Of a stretch of DNA of 64,000 nucleotides, positions 13,030-25,817 are shown one piece after another. Under the pieces are notes generated by a model, which saw only the letters and a list, made by a program, of their open reading frames with translations, made no database searches and was not told the DNA's origin. The stretch lies in NCBI GenBank assembly GCA_009617715.1, contig VTFK01000190.1, positions 62,001 through 126,000 on the forward strand, read 5' to 3'. The stretch's first letter is position 1. Each line of letters starts with the position of its first letter. Source of the stretch: Plectrocnemia conspersa. Taxonomy: Eukaryota > Arthropoda > Insecta > Trichoptera > Polycentropodidae. Position numbers and translations under genes: made by a program.

Positions 13030-16000
13030 ATGTGTTACATACACGCAGTTTGAGAATCTGCGAACGCATTGACTTTGTCGCAATTTTTATTGATGCGCAT
13101 CAGTTCAAGAATGACAGAAAAATATGTCTATGTAAATATATATATATATTGATTAATGTTAGCACAATACAAAAGAAATAAATAGCATAATTAATAAATT
13201 GACGGGATAAAAAAATTTAATTTGTTTACATTACATAAACCTAATGAACGATAATAATTGGTTTACGATATTTAAAACAAATACACAAAATGAACCTCGA
13301 AATGCAAAGTAAGCCTCTGATGTGTAATTAAATATCAGAATATGCTCGAAGCTTTTAGTGAAAATTGTAAACAAACTCGACATAATGAACAAAATAACTA
13401 GTAATTAATATTTGACTTATAAATTGATATTTAACCCTGATAACTTTCATACATTTATCATTATTACATCATACTAAATTGTTATAGAAAAATGTTTAAA
13501 TTTTATAGATACTCAAATTGTAGATCTTCCACAGTTAACGCCTCCATCGCAAACTCCATTCAAAAACAGGCACTGAACTTTTAGAACGTTAATACAACGA
13601 TAAATTCTTCAAATAACACTAATCACTTATTTTAAACTCCATAAATTAACACTTTTCCGATCGGTCAACACTCAATAATGACAATGAACAGTTTGAGCCG
13701 ATTGAATCGAGTCTCTTGGCAAGTTCTTCGACTGTTGGTGTAGTATTTTCATCAAGGGCGACAATTAACAGGTCATCGACGAATTCCATAATGAATTTCT
13801 TGTACCGCGTCCTCACGTACAAATTCTAATATATATTGTATAACAAATATGAATCGTTAAAAAAATGTCCGTTGGTCGGTCGATTTTTGTACACCTATTT
13901 TATATGATTTATCAAACTGAAGACCCTTTTACTCTCGCGTTATGCTACATAATACATATTGTATTTTTTCACGACGGAAATTGATACAAAAGTAGCACTC
14001 CAATATATAAAACAAACGAGACAAAACAGCGATGGAAACGCCTGCTTTTTGTTTACTTTTTCTAACATTACAGAGATGGATGTTCATGTACAACCGTACC
14101 GTTCAACGATCGTTAACAAGCTCGTACTATTTACATACATCGTGTTTATTTTATCCAGGAAATAAAATTCCATGTAATATGCTTAGCATAATATTTTGAC
14201 ATAATAATGTTGTTCTTTAAAAAAACATTAGTACAAATACAAATTATATTACAGGTAGATCGATTTGGAGTTATGTTCGACTACTCGACTAGTAAGAGTT
14301 ATAAAAGCAGATTAACAAAATTTAGTTTTCAAAGAATATTCGTGAATGAAAAATCAAATTTTTATTTAGATATATTAAGATATATTCAAACCAGCTACTT
14401 AAACTCACAGCAGTTTTTTTTAAATCTAGCCAGTAATTATTTATTTATGCTTATATCTATAATAAATCCACACGTATAATTTTACTTTGCTTTAACAATA
14501 GAGCGGGGAAATGATTGCTTATGAATGAATATAATTTTTTTTAATTTTCTATCTTATCTAAGATAGTTTTCATAGTTTTTACTCAAGAAAGAATATCATT
14601 GGTGTTTCGCTATACGAAGTATCCTATGGATTCGAGAACATGTTATACAAATTAATTTATTCGAGTTGGTTGAATAGTAACATAATACAAAATCGACAAA
14701 ATACTTATGGCTTAAAATTAAGAACACCAGAAAAAATATTAGTAAAATTTGGTTTAATTATTCGATAACTCGTCTACAAAGATTTATTCTAATATTGTCT
14801 TGACTAATCGTAGTAATTTTTTTCCGAATATACTATTCTTAATTCGAATTTGGCGAACATATTATTCGACAAACCAAATTTGAGTAAAAAAAAAACAGAA
14901 TCAAAAATAATTATTATAAAATTAATATTAGGATACAAGGGGGATGTGGAGGTTAAGTTAACGTTTTAAATGCGGTAATATTATCATTTCACTACACTTG
15001 CAGGAAAAAAAATATAATTTACGAGTAATGAGTATTTTAAAATACGGAATAATATGGAAAAATGCGACAATGGGACGAATTACTACACTCATGTGAGCCA
15101 TTATCAAAATGAGACTTGCCCCCTTTTTCCCATGACGTCTTGGATGAATGGCCATAAACGATACGATCGGGAAATTCTGCCAACATTGATTGCTTTGCAC
15201 CTTAGGGATACACACAAACATCGATTTAGGGAATAATATATTTAATTATATTACACGGTGAACAATGCATACTACATTCATGATCATATGATCTGAATAA
15301 GTAACATTAAATCCTCAACTCCACCGATGCGGGACGAGCGACGCAACGATACCAGTTTCAATATCAGACATTCAACATTTCCAACACGTAACGTTTCCGT
15401 CGCACTTTGGAAGTAATATTGAAGTCTAGTAAAACGTTTCAGACACCCCTTGCCATTTATTCTTTACTCAGAGCTGATCTCAAAAACATATTTATTCACC
15501 ACGTATTGAATATATTTGGATTGTTATTAGAAGATAATGATAATAAATAAATAAATCTATTCTACGACTAATTAATATATTATGGACACTGACCGTGCTC
15601 CAACGCAACGGAACGTTAATCTTTGATGTATGGAATTGTATTTTTCGTAACAGAAACGTTGAATATCTGATGAAAACAAGACCATGCACACACGACAGGG
15701 AACGATATGTGTCGCTGCCACTTCCCGCATCGGTGTGCCCGCGACTTGATACTCAATAGCGAAGGTGTAACTGTAGTTCAAGATGTACAAAGAGAGGATA
15801 AAATGTATATTTATATACATAAAAAAACGCCCCCGACTTATCCTCTTTTTTCAACGTACTACATAACGCGGATCGATCGCGAGGGTTTGCGCGTAGCATT
15901 ATCATATACCGCGAAATACCGCCACCGCCACCACCTCTTCGGCAGTAATTAAATTTCGCCTATTCGCACTAGCCATTGAAATTTCGCCGGCCTCGAACCG

Positions 16001-17270
16001 CAGAACGCGACATCATTACGCACGAGCCGCGATAGTAAAAGTGACGTGGCTCGCGACCGACGGCCGCGGTGCAACAAAAAGCCGAGCGAAATCAAAAGCA
16101 CAGGTGCCTCTAGCCGGCCGGTGCGGAGGGTGGTGGGGGAGAGGTTTTTTCGTTAACCGCTTAAGTGGCCCATGCGGTATATTATACGAAGGCAGCTAAG
16201 GCTTATAATGAAAGTCAAGGTTCGTCGGATCGTTAAGATAGACCCAAGTAGCCAAAGTAAAAAGTTGTAAAAATGTACTTCAAAAACTGATGTTTCACAT
16301 AAAACCACATATAGCTATATCCTTCATCCTTTATTACCAATTCAACATGAAAGTAACATTTTCTTTAATATCATGATGTACTTGTTCAACTTTTCAAGTT
16401 TATTTTATATTATAGAACTAGTATAAAAACACAAATTTACACCATTATTAAGATAAGATTCATAAAAAATATAATAAATCAAATTTCGACCAAAACATGA
16501 CAGGAATGTAGGAATGATATAAAGGCAAGATCAACTGCGTGAATAGTCCTCATTCGCAGCAACGTTGTGCTTGCAGTGTGTTTAAAACGGACGTGTCGAT
16601 TCCTAATTCCTGTAAGTGCCAAAATAATTAAATGATAAACTGCTGCTGAAAAGCTTGGCCAACTTGGCAAAGACACTATGATAAAGTAACGTCCATGATG
16701 AAAAAGAGTTGTCATAGATGAACTCGTTCAGAGATCAGAAACGAGCTTTTAAAACAGACGGGAATAATAAAACTCGTTTCAGGCCAGTAAAAATAATAAA
16801 AGTGGTGTTCTGGTATTCTGAAGTCGATCAATAAAACTTATACTTTGAGTGTTTACTTTTAGATTATTCCTCGTACTTATATGAATTATTTGTGTGCGCA
16901 ATATTTACCCGATCAATTTCAATAAAACATTAAGATGTATACACATTAAATTTATTTCTGAAAACTTTTGGTATAAATACAACCTTAAATATTTTTTGAA
17001 TTATTTATAAACTGTATAGTATTATTGTATAATATTATTGTACATGCGTTAAAACATAAGAATATACATCAGATGTATACTTGGAAACTGTACCATTTTT
17101 GTACGCATCAGAAAGGAAAAGCATTATTAAATTAAGGCAGCAAAATTATTATTTTTATTAAAGTATATGTCTATTTTTTCTGAAGAACCGTCTTCCGAAC
17201 TATAATATGTCTACATATATCAAATATGCCTTCTTGAACTAATCAACTACCAACACAGTTCGTTAGTATA
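13030..17270. other. Mostly unassigned DNA
   Basis: It includes a mariner-like helix-turn-helix trace (separate entry) and a moderately GC-rich patch at about 15.9-16.15 kb of unknown meaning. Open frames at 14207-14479 and 14958-15236 have no recognisable domains. No splice-bounded exon could be supported. Confidence 0.35.
13684..13810 (-). pseudogene. Possible mariner transposase helix-turn-helix trace
   Basis: The minus strand reads LLIVALDENTTPTVEELAKR followed by LDSIG. This resembles the first helix-turn-helix of mariner transposases, where an LLDE phrase is followed by a T-ELAE-L helix. Nothing else of a transposase is visible on either side. The similarity is short and could be coincidence. 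Confidence 0.3.
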
Positions 17271-17277
17271 TATGTAC

Positions 17278-18149
17278 ATCCACTAACGATCAAAAGTTTA
17301 AGACCAGAACCTGCAACGACGTTCATAGTCGCGAATCCACCTGTATTCATAACAACTATTAAAAATATTGTTACCCAATTAAAGAATACACTTTTTTGTA
17401 TTATCCATAATAATAAAACTATAGCATATTTTTTAGACTCGCCCTTTCTTATTTTACTTTTAATTTTTTATCTATGGACATTCAATTATGTGTATTCTAA
17501 CCTATACCAATCACAATCTAGAAAACCGTTAGCGAAAAAATGAGTCCTGACTGCATTGTGCCAAATATAAAGCAAAGTGGAAGTTGTGTTATGGTGTGGA
17601 GTTGTTTCTCAGCAGCGGGAGTTGAAAATCTCGTGAAAATTTAAAGCAGTTTTAGAATAGCAAGTGCTACCCTATGTGCAGACATTTAAACATGCCAGAT
17701 TTTATTTTCCAACAGGACAACGCTCCCAAACACTCTAAACTGAGGTTTCTACAAATAAAAGAAGAAAAAGGAATATTAAAAAATATGATTTGTCCACACC
17801 AATCGCCAGATTTAAATCTAATCAAGCTTTTAGGGGATGAGCTTGATCAAAAAATTAGCCAGCACTCATTAAATTCCCAAAAAGTGTTAAGGAAACAATT
17901 ACAGAGTGGCTAGGCTAACATATCAACCACTACGTTGAAAAAGTTAGTTATTAGAATGGCAAGTATAGTTAAAGCCGTTTTTAATTGAAAAGGTAATTAT
18001 TTTTTTTTGTTTTAAAAGTACTATTTAAAATTTTAAGTTTAATGGTAAATGTGTAGTTGAACTTTTATATAATATTGTTTAATATTATTATTTATCTAAT
18101 TTATATCAACAAAAAATAATTTGGTCTTAAACTTTTGACTGGTAGTGTA
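17278..18149 (+). mobile_element. Tc1-family transposon relic
   Basis: Terminal inverted repeats are visible: AACGATCAAAAGTTTAAGAC on the left, and on the right TTGGTCTTAAACTTTTGACT followed by GGTAGTG. This is the typical Tc1-type terminus. Inside, on the plus strand, decayed transposase segments occur in order and in shifting frames: KMSPDCIVPNIKQSGSCVMV then WSCFSAAGVENLVKI, and after a stop FIFQQDNAPKHSKL. The last carries the second catalytic Asp of the DDE triad. HQSPDLNLIKLLGDELDQKI follows, where the family has SPDLNPIE, so the catalytic Glu position appears lost. The N-terminal DNA-binding domain and first Asp are missing. The element is inactive. At about 870 bp it is shorter than a full Tc1 (about 1.6 kb). 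Confidence 0.92.
17674..17913 (+). pseudogene. Tc1 transposase C-terminal fragment
   Basis: A 79-codon open frame holds FIFQQDNAPKHSKL and CPHQSPDLNLIKLLGDELD. These are the second D and damaged third acidic position of the DD34E Tc1 catalytic core. It is the longest intact piece of the transposase inside the Tc1 relic. The frame is broken upstream by a stop after the VENLVKI segment. Confidence 0.9.
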
Positions 18150-18162
18150 CGTACATACATTT

Positions 18163-18275
18163 TAGTCATAGTCATTTTTGATCTGATTACCTCTTGAAAA
18201 TAGACATTCTCAAAATTAAAACGAATGAAATTCTACACAGACAAGAGGTAATCAGATCAAAAATGACTATGACTA
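18163..18275. repeat. Perfect 34-bp inverted repeat with 45-bp loop
   Basis: The left arm (18163-18196) starts TAGTCATAGTCATTTTTGAT. The right arm (18242-18275) is its exact reverse complement. The loop is AT-rich. The structure begins 14 bp after the right end of the Tc1 relic. It could be a minimal MITE or a hairpin-forming transcript. Nothing in the sequence decides between them. Confidence 0.9.
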
Positions 18276-18289
18276 TGCCATTCAAGTTT

Positions 18290-20235
18290 GAAATTTAGAT
18301 AAGGTTTATGTACTATAATCGGTGACTAATAACTAGACCGTAACACACTATTTCATATGTATCATAACTATCAAGATAATTATTAAAACAATAAGAATAA
18401 GTGTGTGACAACAAATGACAGTTGCTCTTATCACATTACCTAGTTAGTTTATTGATTTTTGTATTGTAATTTTTTTACAAGCACGCTATACGAGTATACT
18501 TAATTAAACAAATACATCTCGTTGGTAATACCATTTCAGCTTACCGCTAACAGTCGATTGTGAAGGCACACTAAAAATATCATAAATAGTGTTAGATTTA
18601 AATAATTTCATATTTTTTAACAATTTATTTTTTATTGTTATAATAAATCACCGGCTTTTTTTGAGATTTTTTTCTAAAGACGCATGCTACTTAATTTACG
18701 GTTAGTTATTTTTTTGTCATATAATTAGCATACATACATATGTACGTAGAAACAAGTAGTTTTATTTCAGATTTTTTATATCCCTCTACAAAAACCTCGA
18801 TTAATTTATCAAAGAAAAACTTTAATTGAAAGATTTTCGAATGATGAATCTACTTAAAAGTTTGCAAAAGAGAGTTAGGAGTTCAAACGAAATTTTATGA
18901 AAAAGTAAACTTGATTTGAGTGCAGCCTTACTGGTTTTAATCAAAAGTATTCTAAAGGAATACAAATATTATAGAAAGTTATTTGTGAATATAAAAAAAC
19001 AAATTTAAATTATATCGTCAGAAATATTTAAAATATTCTATATTATGTATATTTCGGATTATCTAAAATCGCATTAGTGCGGATAATCGAAGGTTTCTCG
19101 AAATTTTATTAATTCATCATAAAGTCATCAAAGGCAAAGTTCAATGAGAAAACTTCGAGGCAAATATTCATTACTATTGCGAACATTTTACATACGAGTG
19201 TAATTATAGTACATTAAAAAATCGAAAATGTTCGTGACTCGTCGGTTTACGTCCTGAATCAGTATTTTTACAGCACCCTACATGCAGTGTTCCACGAAAT
19301 GAAAATAATGGGTTAACGTCAATTTTGTCCTTAAATGCAACTTTACTCAAAAAAGTATTGGTGAATTTCACTTGTGCAAAATGTTATTTATAAATTGTAA
19401 ACCGTTATTTATATCATTAACCTTTTTACACAATATAAATATTAATCGTGTATTCGAACACAAACAAATAAATCGCATTCACGCGAATACATAAATTTTA
19501 AATATAATCGCATGAGGGTTGGGTCGCACGAAAAGTTACGAAAAAAAGAAGAAAAACTAGTACTCAACGATTGGGAATCACCGATTCGATCGCAGGCTTG
19601 TATGTATGTATAGACAAACGTCTTTCTTTCACAAAGGTTTGAACCTATCGCTCGGTCAAGATGCGACAAGTACACTCGAGATGACGTTCCTTGTACTGGA
19701 ATCATAATGATAATGGTCAAAGTATGAAAATGCCGAACTGACGACACGTTCCAGCATAAAATATATTGATAATGATAATACGGCACGATCTGAATAATGT
19801 TATTGTCTACGTTTTTGGACACATTTCATATACGTATATTATGTCATCTACGTACCGTATATAAATATATAAAAGTAAATTAAGTTATCATTGTCTGAAT
19901 GTCCGCTATTATTTTATGAACGAATTGTCAGATTTTTCTCTATCTAATTGGATGCTTCTCGGGAGTTTTAAGTCTATGTTTATCAACATACATCGGACAT
20001 CGGAATACTGAATAATTAAGAAAAAATAAAATAATGTCCTGTTGTATGATTAAATAAATAATCAAAATAAGCAGCGCCTTGATTCAAGGAGTAACTTGAT
20101 GTATCATATATTTATATATTTAAAAATATCGTTATGATTGTTGTTGAGTTCTTATGAGGGAGTAGCACGATATTATGAGCGTGATCGTGTTGATATTAAA
20201 TTTGCAGTTCGATTAATATTGCATTTATTTGAATT
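18290..20235. other. Stretch without recognised genes
   Basis: A 126-codon minus frame (19442-19822) is the longest open frame. It shows no domain or signal I recognise. No transposon ends were found. Confidence 0.35.
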
Positions 20236-20236
20236 G

Positions 20237-20804
20237 CTCGTATTTGTCAGAATTTACATTAAAATATCAAAATAAATATTAAATGGTAAGAATTATTTTG
20301 ACATAGAATCAGAATCATTTTTTTTAGTTCGCGAAATGTGTTTTAGGGCCAACTTGTTTGGTTGGGTTCACAACATTATCCGATGTAAATACTACAAGCC
20401 AAGCGTGCTCTCCGCCACCGCTCTGTCGTTATTCCCGCTTCGTTTGTCGCTCTGAATACCTTCGCGTTCTACATACAATTAAATAGATTCGTTGCGGATT
20501 CATTGGGTTTTCAATGTTCAGACAACTCTCGTTCGCGCCTAACCTGTCCAACAGTTTTGGTCACATGATCGTCCTATATTTTTATGCTAACCGTATGATT
20601 TTTTTTATTCTGACCCTGAATAATATAATTATGGCCATTCATTATTTTAATTCTGATCGTCCTATATTTTTATTATGACCATATGTTATTGTTATTCTAA
20701 CCCTATTGATTTTATTCTAAGCGTGAATAATGTAATGATTACCAGGCTAATAATAAAATTCTGACCAAGATTAGATTTTTATTCTAACCATTTAATTTGT
20801 TGCC
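20237..20804 (+). mobile_element. Short repeat family with inverted subterminal motifs, copy A
   Basis: The left part carries CAGAAT words. The right part carries repeated ATTCTGACC/ATTCTAACC words spaced by AT-rich DNA, ending CCATTTAATTTGTTGCC. The central block contains AAGCCAAGCGTGCTCT and CGTTATTCCCGCTTCGTTTG. Both the flanking motifs and the central block recur at 25818-26466 and, inverted, at 62658-63403. There is no transposase. It is a non-autonomous class II element by architecture; the superfamily is unassigned. Confidence 0.8.
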
Positions 20805-20809
20805 TATTT

Positions 20810-23800
20810 TAATGCAATTATTTTAAGACAACCTTCAAACCATCCGAATAAAATGTAAAATATTAAATAATTTTATTAGAAGCAGCTTTGGATTATTTAT
20901 TTTCACACCTATTGTCAGTTTAAATTGTCATAAACAACTGTCTCTTCTACTAAACTATGGACAGTACAACAACTCTCTTTTTAAATGACAGCAATCGTTA
21001 CAAATAAATGTAGCCCACATCACGCGCATGGCAGCGTGTTCCGATTTGAGTTATGCAAGAGCTGCATAAACTAATAGAGTTAGCAGTCGGCACTGTGGTA
21101 GTGACAGGTCGCTACACCGCGGCCGACGATGCACTACCTCCTATATTTTATATAAACCTAAATGACAAAAACTCGTGCGAGCCGTCATACCAAAACCACG
21201 ACTAAAGGCTACTGCAAAAAATAAACACTGTTTTCACATTATTCAACAATAATACCTCGAATAGAATAAACATACATAATATGAATAATCCACCACAATT
21301 ATTATGCCAGAATACCGCAGATAGACATCTGTTTGAATAGAGCCTACTTAACCGCTATTTTCATACGCTCGCACATTGTTCCACAAACATTATTATTGTC
21401 GTTTCACTACTTAAACCGCCTAAAACAGACACCGGCCGACCGGCAAATTCACGCAAAATGACTATCGATCGTTGTTCGAAATTAAATTTTGGCAAAGCTA
21501 TTGCTCTTACCAAAGAAATAAGCGCCGTTATGTATTGTTCCAAAACAAAATTATTAATTCCACTACGAACATCGTCGGCGCTTTAAATTATTATTTCACG
21601 GTCGAGTAATAAGTATAACTTTGGTATCTATGTATGTATATATCTGGATACACGTGCATATCTCTCGCTGATACGATCGATACAATATGAGATAGGAGTT
21701 TTAAAAATTGAACAAACGCTAACCTCGGATGTTATTTCACGTTAGAAAACACATGAACTAAAAAAACATGTTAGGGTAGAGAAAGCATAATTTGAGCAGA
21801 ATTTTATTTATATATGTTAATTGTACCTCTGGTAAATTCATTTTAAAAATAGGAATAGTTTGATCTCTGATTTTAAAAATATATTTATAAATTCGAGAAA
21901 TGGACCATTAAAAAGAGATAGATATATACAATCGATGCCTTAAAAACCTTGTGGTAAGAATGCTACAAATGCAATAGACAATGAGGATCAATTATTGAAG
22001 AGCTATATATACAATGAAAACTATAAAGAGAAAATACCTGAAGAGGACATTCATGTTGTTTTAACGAATTGCAAAGAGAGAGAAAATAATCTCGAAGCAA
22101 CGAGAAATGGAAAAGAAAGAGAAGATTTGACCAAATCATGTCTGCAGCTTGCTCAACCATAAGTGGCTTAGGTTGGAAGAGTACGACGAATAATAAAAGT
22201 ATTGAGTTGAATAGCAAAAATCTAAATAACTGGAATTCTACGCGGTATAAAATTATTATTTTAAAATATTGTGTATTAAAAAATTTGCTTGCTTTAAAAC
22301 TTTAAGAATCAGCGTTAACCGCGTTTTAAATTTACTTCAATAATACCTTATAAAAGTCAAACGAACGTCTGCCCGGTTTCATTAGCAAACACAAAGCACT
22401 GTTGATGGCTAGAAGTAATATTGCTTGTTTTACTAAAACAGTCGACTCTTGATCAAGTTTTTCCCGTTTCTCATATATGATCAGAACACAGTCAATCGGA
22501 ATCTGTATCGCTATTATTGTAACTCATAAGAAGGCCAATCGTTCTACAGCAGGCGATCACCGTAGTTGAAATTTCATTGCAACGCTTAAAAAATAGAAAA
22601 CCTTTAGCAAAACCTAAAAAAAAAACAGGTTTTCCAAAAAAAATTGACAAAAATCAGAGACTTTGATGCAAGGCTTCCTGGTTATCGCCAAATGAGACTT
22701 TCGACTTCTAAAATAGGTTGTCCAAAGAAAATGTTGGTGATTGTATCAGTCAATAGTCACCCCAGCAAGTCCAAAAAAATTGAACATTCAGTTTTTTTAT
22801 TTATTTAGAAACAAGACATTCACTACAAAAACAGGATATGGCAACCTTGTAATTTAAGAAATTATTATATATTGCGATATTCATTTACGCGGTCATTTTT
22901 GCTCGTTTTAAGCACCAGCTTCACTGTGAATGATTGTCTACTGTAAACATAAAGATTAGAAAGACAAGTGTGCAAAGCAATAAAATGATACGACAGTTGT
23001 TGGTGTGAACCGTGATTTCAAATGAAGCTTAATTTGACCGTGTTAAAATCCAATTTTTACTTTGAAGAAATTTACATGATTTTTATTTAGAAATATTGTA
23101 GTTTATTTGGTTGCTCAACGAAAATTTTAGTATTTTTTCAAAAGCTGATAATTTTATTCAAGAAAATGACGCGCATTATACGCCGAATCGCACATCTAGA
23201 AATTCTAGATTTTTCATTTATAAAAAAATATGGCGACCATGCCACGCCGGACGAGATAAGAACTGCTTCCAGTTTTATGATGTTTTAGTCTCTATAGCAA
23301 GTCAGCACAAGCCACGAGGCTTTGTCCTTGGCACAGAAGATTTTAGCTCTACAGATGGCCCGACGCCGGGGCTTCGCCCTCGGCCAGTCGGGCCCATACA
23401 AAATACACTTTTATAGGCCCCCTATCGGCAGCACCAAACTGTAGTAATGACGTTTAACAATGGGATGTTTAACGCTCCTAGTATGATAAAATGCCTTGCA
23501 AGTTATATGAACTTTATACATCTATAATAGAAGTCGGATGTACAAAATAGTGTAGAGTCGAAGTCGAAGTTTTGTATCGACTTAGTTTTGAAGAAAGTTA
23601 CAAAAAAATATTACTTCCATAGCTCAACGAATATCAAGTTTTAATTAGCATTGTATAAAAAAATTACACGTTAAAATATTACAATATTATTTTTAAACAC
23701 ATGTTGCAAAACGAGCTAGACATGCCCAATCTATATATTAGAACTTAATATTGAAACAACCTTGTATATGCAAGAAGGCTTCCAAAATAATTGCTACTAT

Positions 23801-24640
23801 TAGAATAAACTGAATTTCTAAAAAACTCTTGACTCTTTCTGCAATTCTCAGATATTGTTCGCCGTACCGAGGCCAAGGCGGCCTCAGGAGATCGAACAAA
23901 TGGTGAAAAAGTGAAAGATCGCGACTTTGTCATACTCGAAATGCACATAATTCTATTGAAAAACTTCACAAAGGCGACCAAAAGTAATAGACCGCAAAAG
24001 AACGAGCGAAGGTCGAACGCGCGCAAATCAAAACTTGACTGTGATAGATCGCACACGACGAACTTATGTCATATTTCACCATCATCTCCCGGTGGTAATT
24101 CGATATGAGCCGATTGTCATCCGTTATGGGTCGAACGTCACGATATCGTCCCTCGTTATACTCACTCGCCCACCCTTTGCGCACGGAGAGGGTTAAAAAA
24201 GGGTTACTCGCTCGCGCGCAAGTATGGGAAGCAATCCACACACAATGTGAAAAATTTAAATAACGTACGGGCAAATGTCACGCGATATAAATATTCAAAG
24301 TGCGACGGCGATGTAACAGAATCGAAACGTAAGTGCAAAAAACTCGGGACAGTAATCATCGTTCGGGCGAATTTAGTCAAGATAAGGCATTCGTGACTGT
24401 GACATAATGACACTAGAACATTGTGAGAAAAGCAACGAATGCACTCGGTGAATCAATGAAAATTTAAAAGATTTCATTATACATTAGTTATAAGATGATT
24501 ATTATTTTTTTGGAGGTCTTTCCTGATTTAGAGGGTGGTGACTCACTGTCGTGCGGTGAGTTTTCACCGCTCTTGAGACATCTTGTTGGCGAAAATCTTA
24601 ATTCGCTAATATGCTCAGCTTGACACGAATTTGAGAACAC
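20810..24640. other. Mostly unassigned DNA
   Basis: GC-rich hairpins at 23311-23394 are listed separately. A patch at about 22.6 kb shows KPLAKPKKKTGFPKKIDKN, vaguely like a Tc1 linker, which is too weak to call. The open frames between 23.7 and 24.4 kb overlap on both strands and have no recognisable domains. Confidence 0.35.
23311..23394. repeat. Two adjacent GC-rich stem-loops
   Basis: The first is GCCACGAGGCTTTGTCCTTG followed by GC (23311-23332). The second is an outer stem GGCCCGAC/GTCGGGCC (23357-23364 and 23387-23394) enclosing GCCGGGGCTTCGCCCTCGGC. Both follow the pattern GCC, two or more bases, GGCTTYGYCC, two bases, GGC. They stand out strongly from the AT-rich surroundings. Their origin is unknown. 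Confidence 0.7.
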
Positions 24641-24655
24641 GGAACTAGGAAAAAA

Positions 24656-24855
24656 CGGTACTTAGCACGACGCCACACTTAAAAATCACCTGTTGTTACT
24701 CCCCACTGCGTTTCCCGTGCTGTTCAAACCCAAACCAAACCTAAATAAATTAACCATTATTATATTCGTTTAGGTTAGGTTTGGGTTTGAACACCAAATG
24801 GACGTTTTGCAACTGTCAAATTTGAGCGTGACACCGTGCTAACTAACAAGTACCG
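24656..24855. mobile_element. 200-bp MITE with AAAAAA target duplication
   Basis: The ends are CGGTACTTAGCACG on the left and CGTGCTAACTAACAAGTACC plus G on the right, an imperfect terminal inverted repeat. Both sides are flanked by AAAAAA (24650-24655 and 24856-24861), a possible target duplication, though low-complexity. The middle is a second inverted repeat, GTTCAAACCCAAACC against GGTTTGGGTTTGAAC (24722-24792). It has no coding capacity. Confidence 0.8.
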
Positions 24856-24861
24856 AAAAAA

Positions 24862-25815
24862 CTAGGGAACGTTTTAAATACCAAAATGTGTATATTTTTT
24901 TAAATAAATCAATATATGCAAATAGTCAAACCGACAGTTCTCTCCATCATACGTGTTTTCAGACTACTATTACTTTCAGTCTATATTTTTTAACGCATTT
25001 TATGATATTCATTTTGTATATAACCTTTTTTCAAAAAAAACTTTTATGCGAATTGTTAATAAAAAAAAGAGGTAACAAGGAAGTGTGTATATGTGGACCG
25101 GTGTAACTGAGAAGCAAAAAACTTCACGTTTCACTGGCCTGTGTGGGTGAAACGTGAAAAGAAAACATATTTTCTTTTGAAAAGTTTAATCATTTAAAAC
25201 TACTTTTTTAACCGTTTGGTTGCCGAACTCCAATATATCGGATTATGCTACTTTGGCGATAATTGCTGAATTCGACATCAACATTGAAGAAAAAAATGAA
25301 TCTGGTTTCTAGGAAATTTGACTAAGGGCTAATAACATTTTTTCCTAACATATTTTTTTTACGTAATACATTAACATTTATATAGTAATCCCAAAAGTCT
25401 TTGTGTACTTTGGGTGCGTTAACACGAAAAAAAAACTTATTAATGCAAAAAAATGCTATTGAATTTGGTAGGTTTTGATAAAATTCTTCTTTTCTATGTA
25501 AACTATTGTAAACATGTTAAAACACACAAGTAAGTGTTTCAATCTTGGTGTATTTAGATACAGTGAGTATGAGATTAAGCAACTAAGTAAAACTAAAGTT
25601 AACGAAGATTTATTATATCTCCATTTAGTACCCATATTTATGGTTATAGAAAAAAATATATTCATATTTATCATTATCATTATGATAATGATAAATATGA
25701 TGAATTTTTAGAAATACAAATGCAAGGATTTTAACTACTTATAACTACTGATGGATTTTCGTTATACGAATTACTGCAATTGAAGAATAAAAAGTTTTTG
25801 ACTACGTTGTAAAAG
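24862..25815. other. Stretch without recognised genes
   Basis: AT-rich sequence with short open frames on both strands and no named domain. Confidence 0.35.
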
Positions 25816-25817
25816 GC

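Noticed and set aside
19442..19822. 126-codon minus-strand open frame
   Set aside because: No domain, signal peptide or splice signal that I can support.
22600..22680. Lysine-rich KPLAKPKKKTGFPKKIDKN resembling a Tc1 linker
   Set aside because: Too short and low-complexity, with no catalytic segment or terminal repeats nearby.
23745..24413. Several overlapping open frames of about 70-100 codons on both strands
   Set aside because: They overlap antisense to each other, have no recognisable domain and no splice context.
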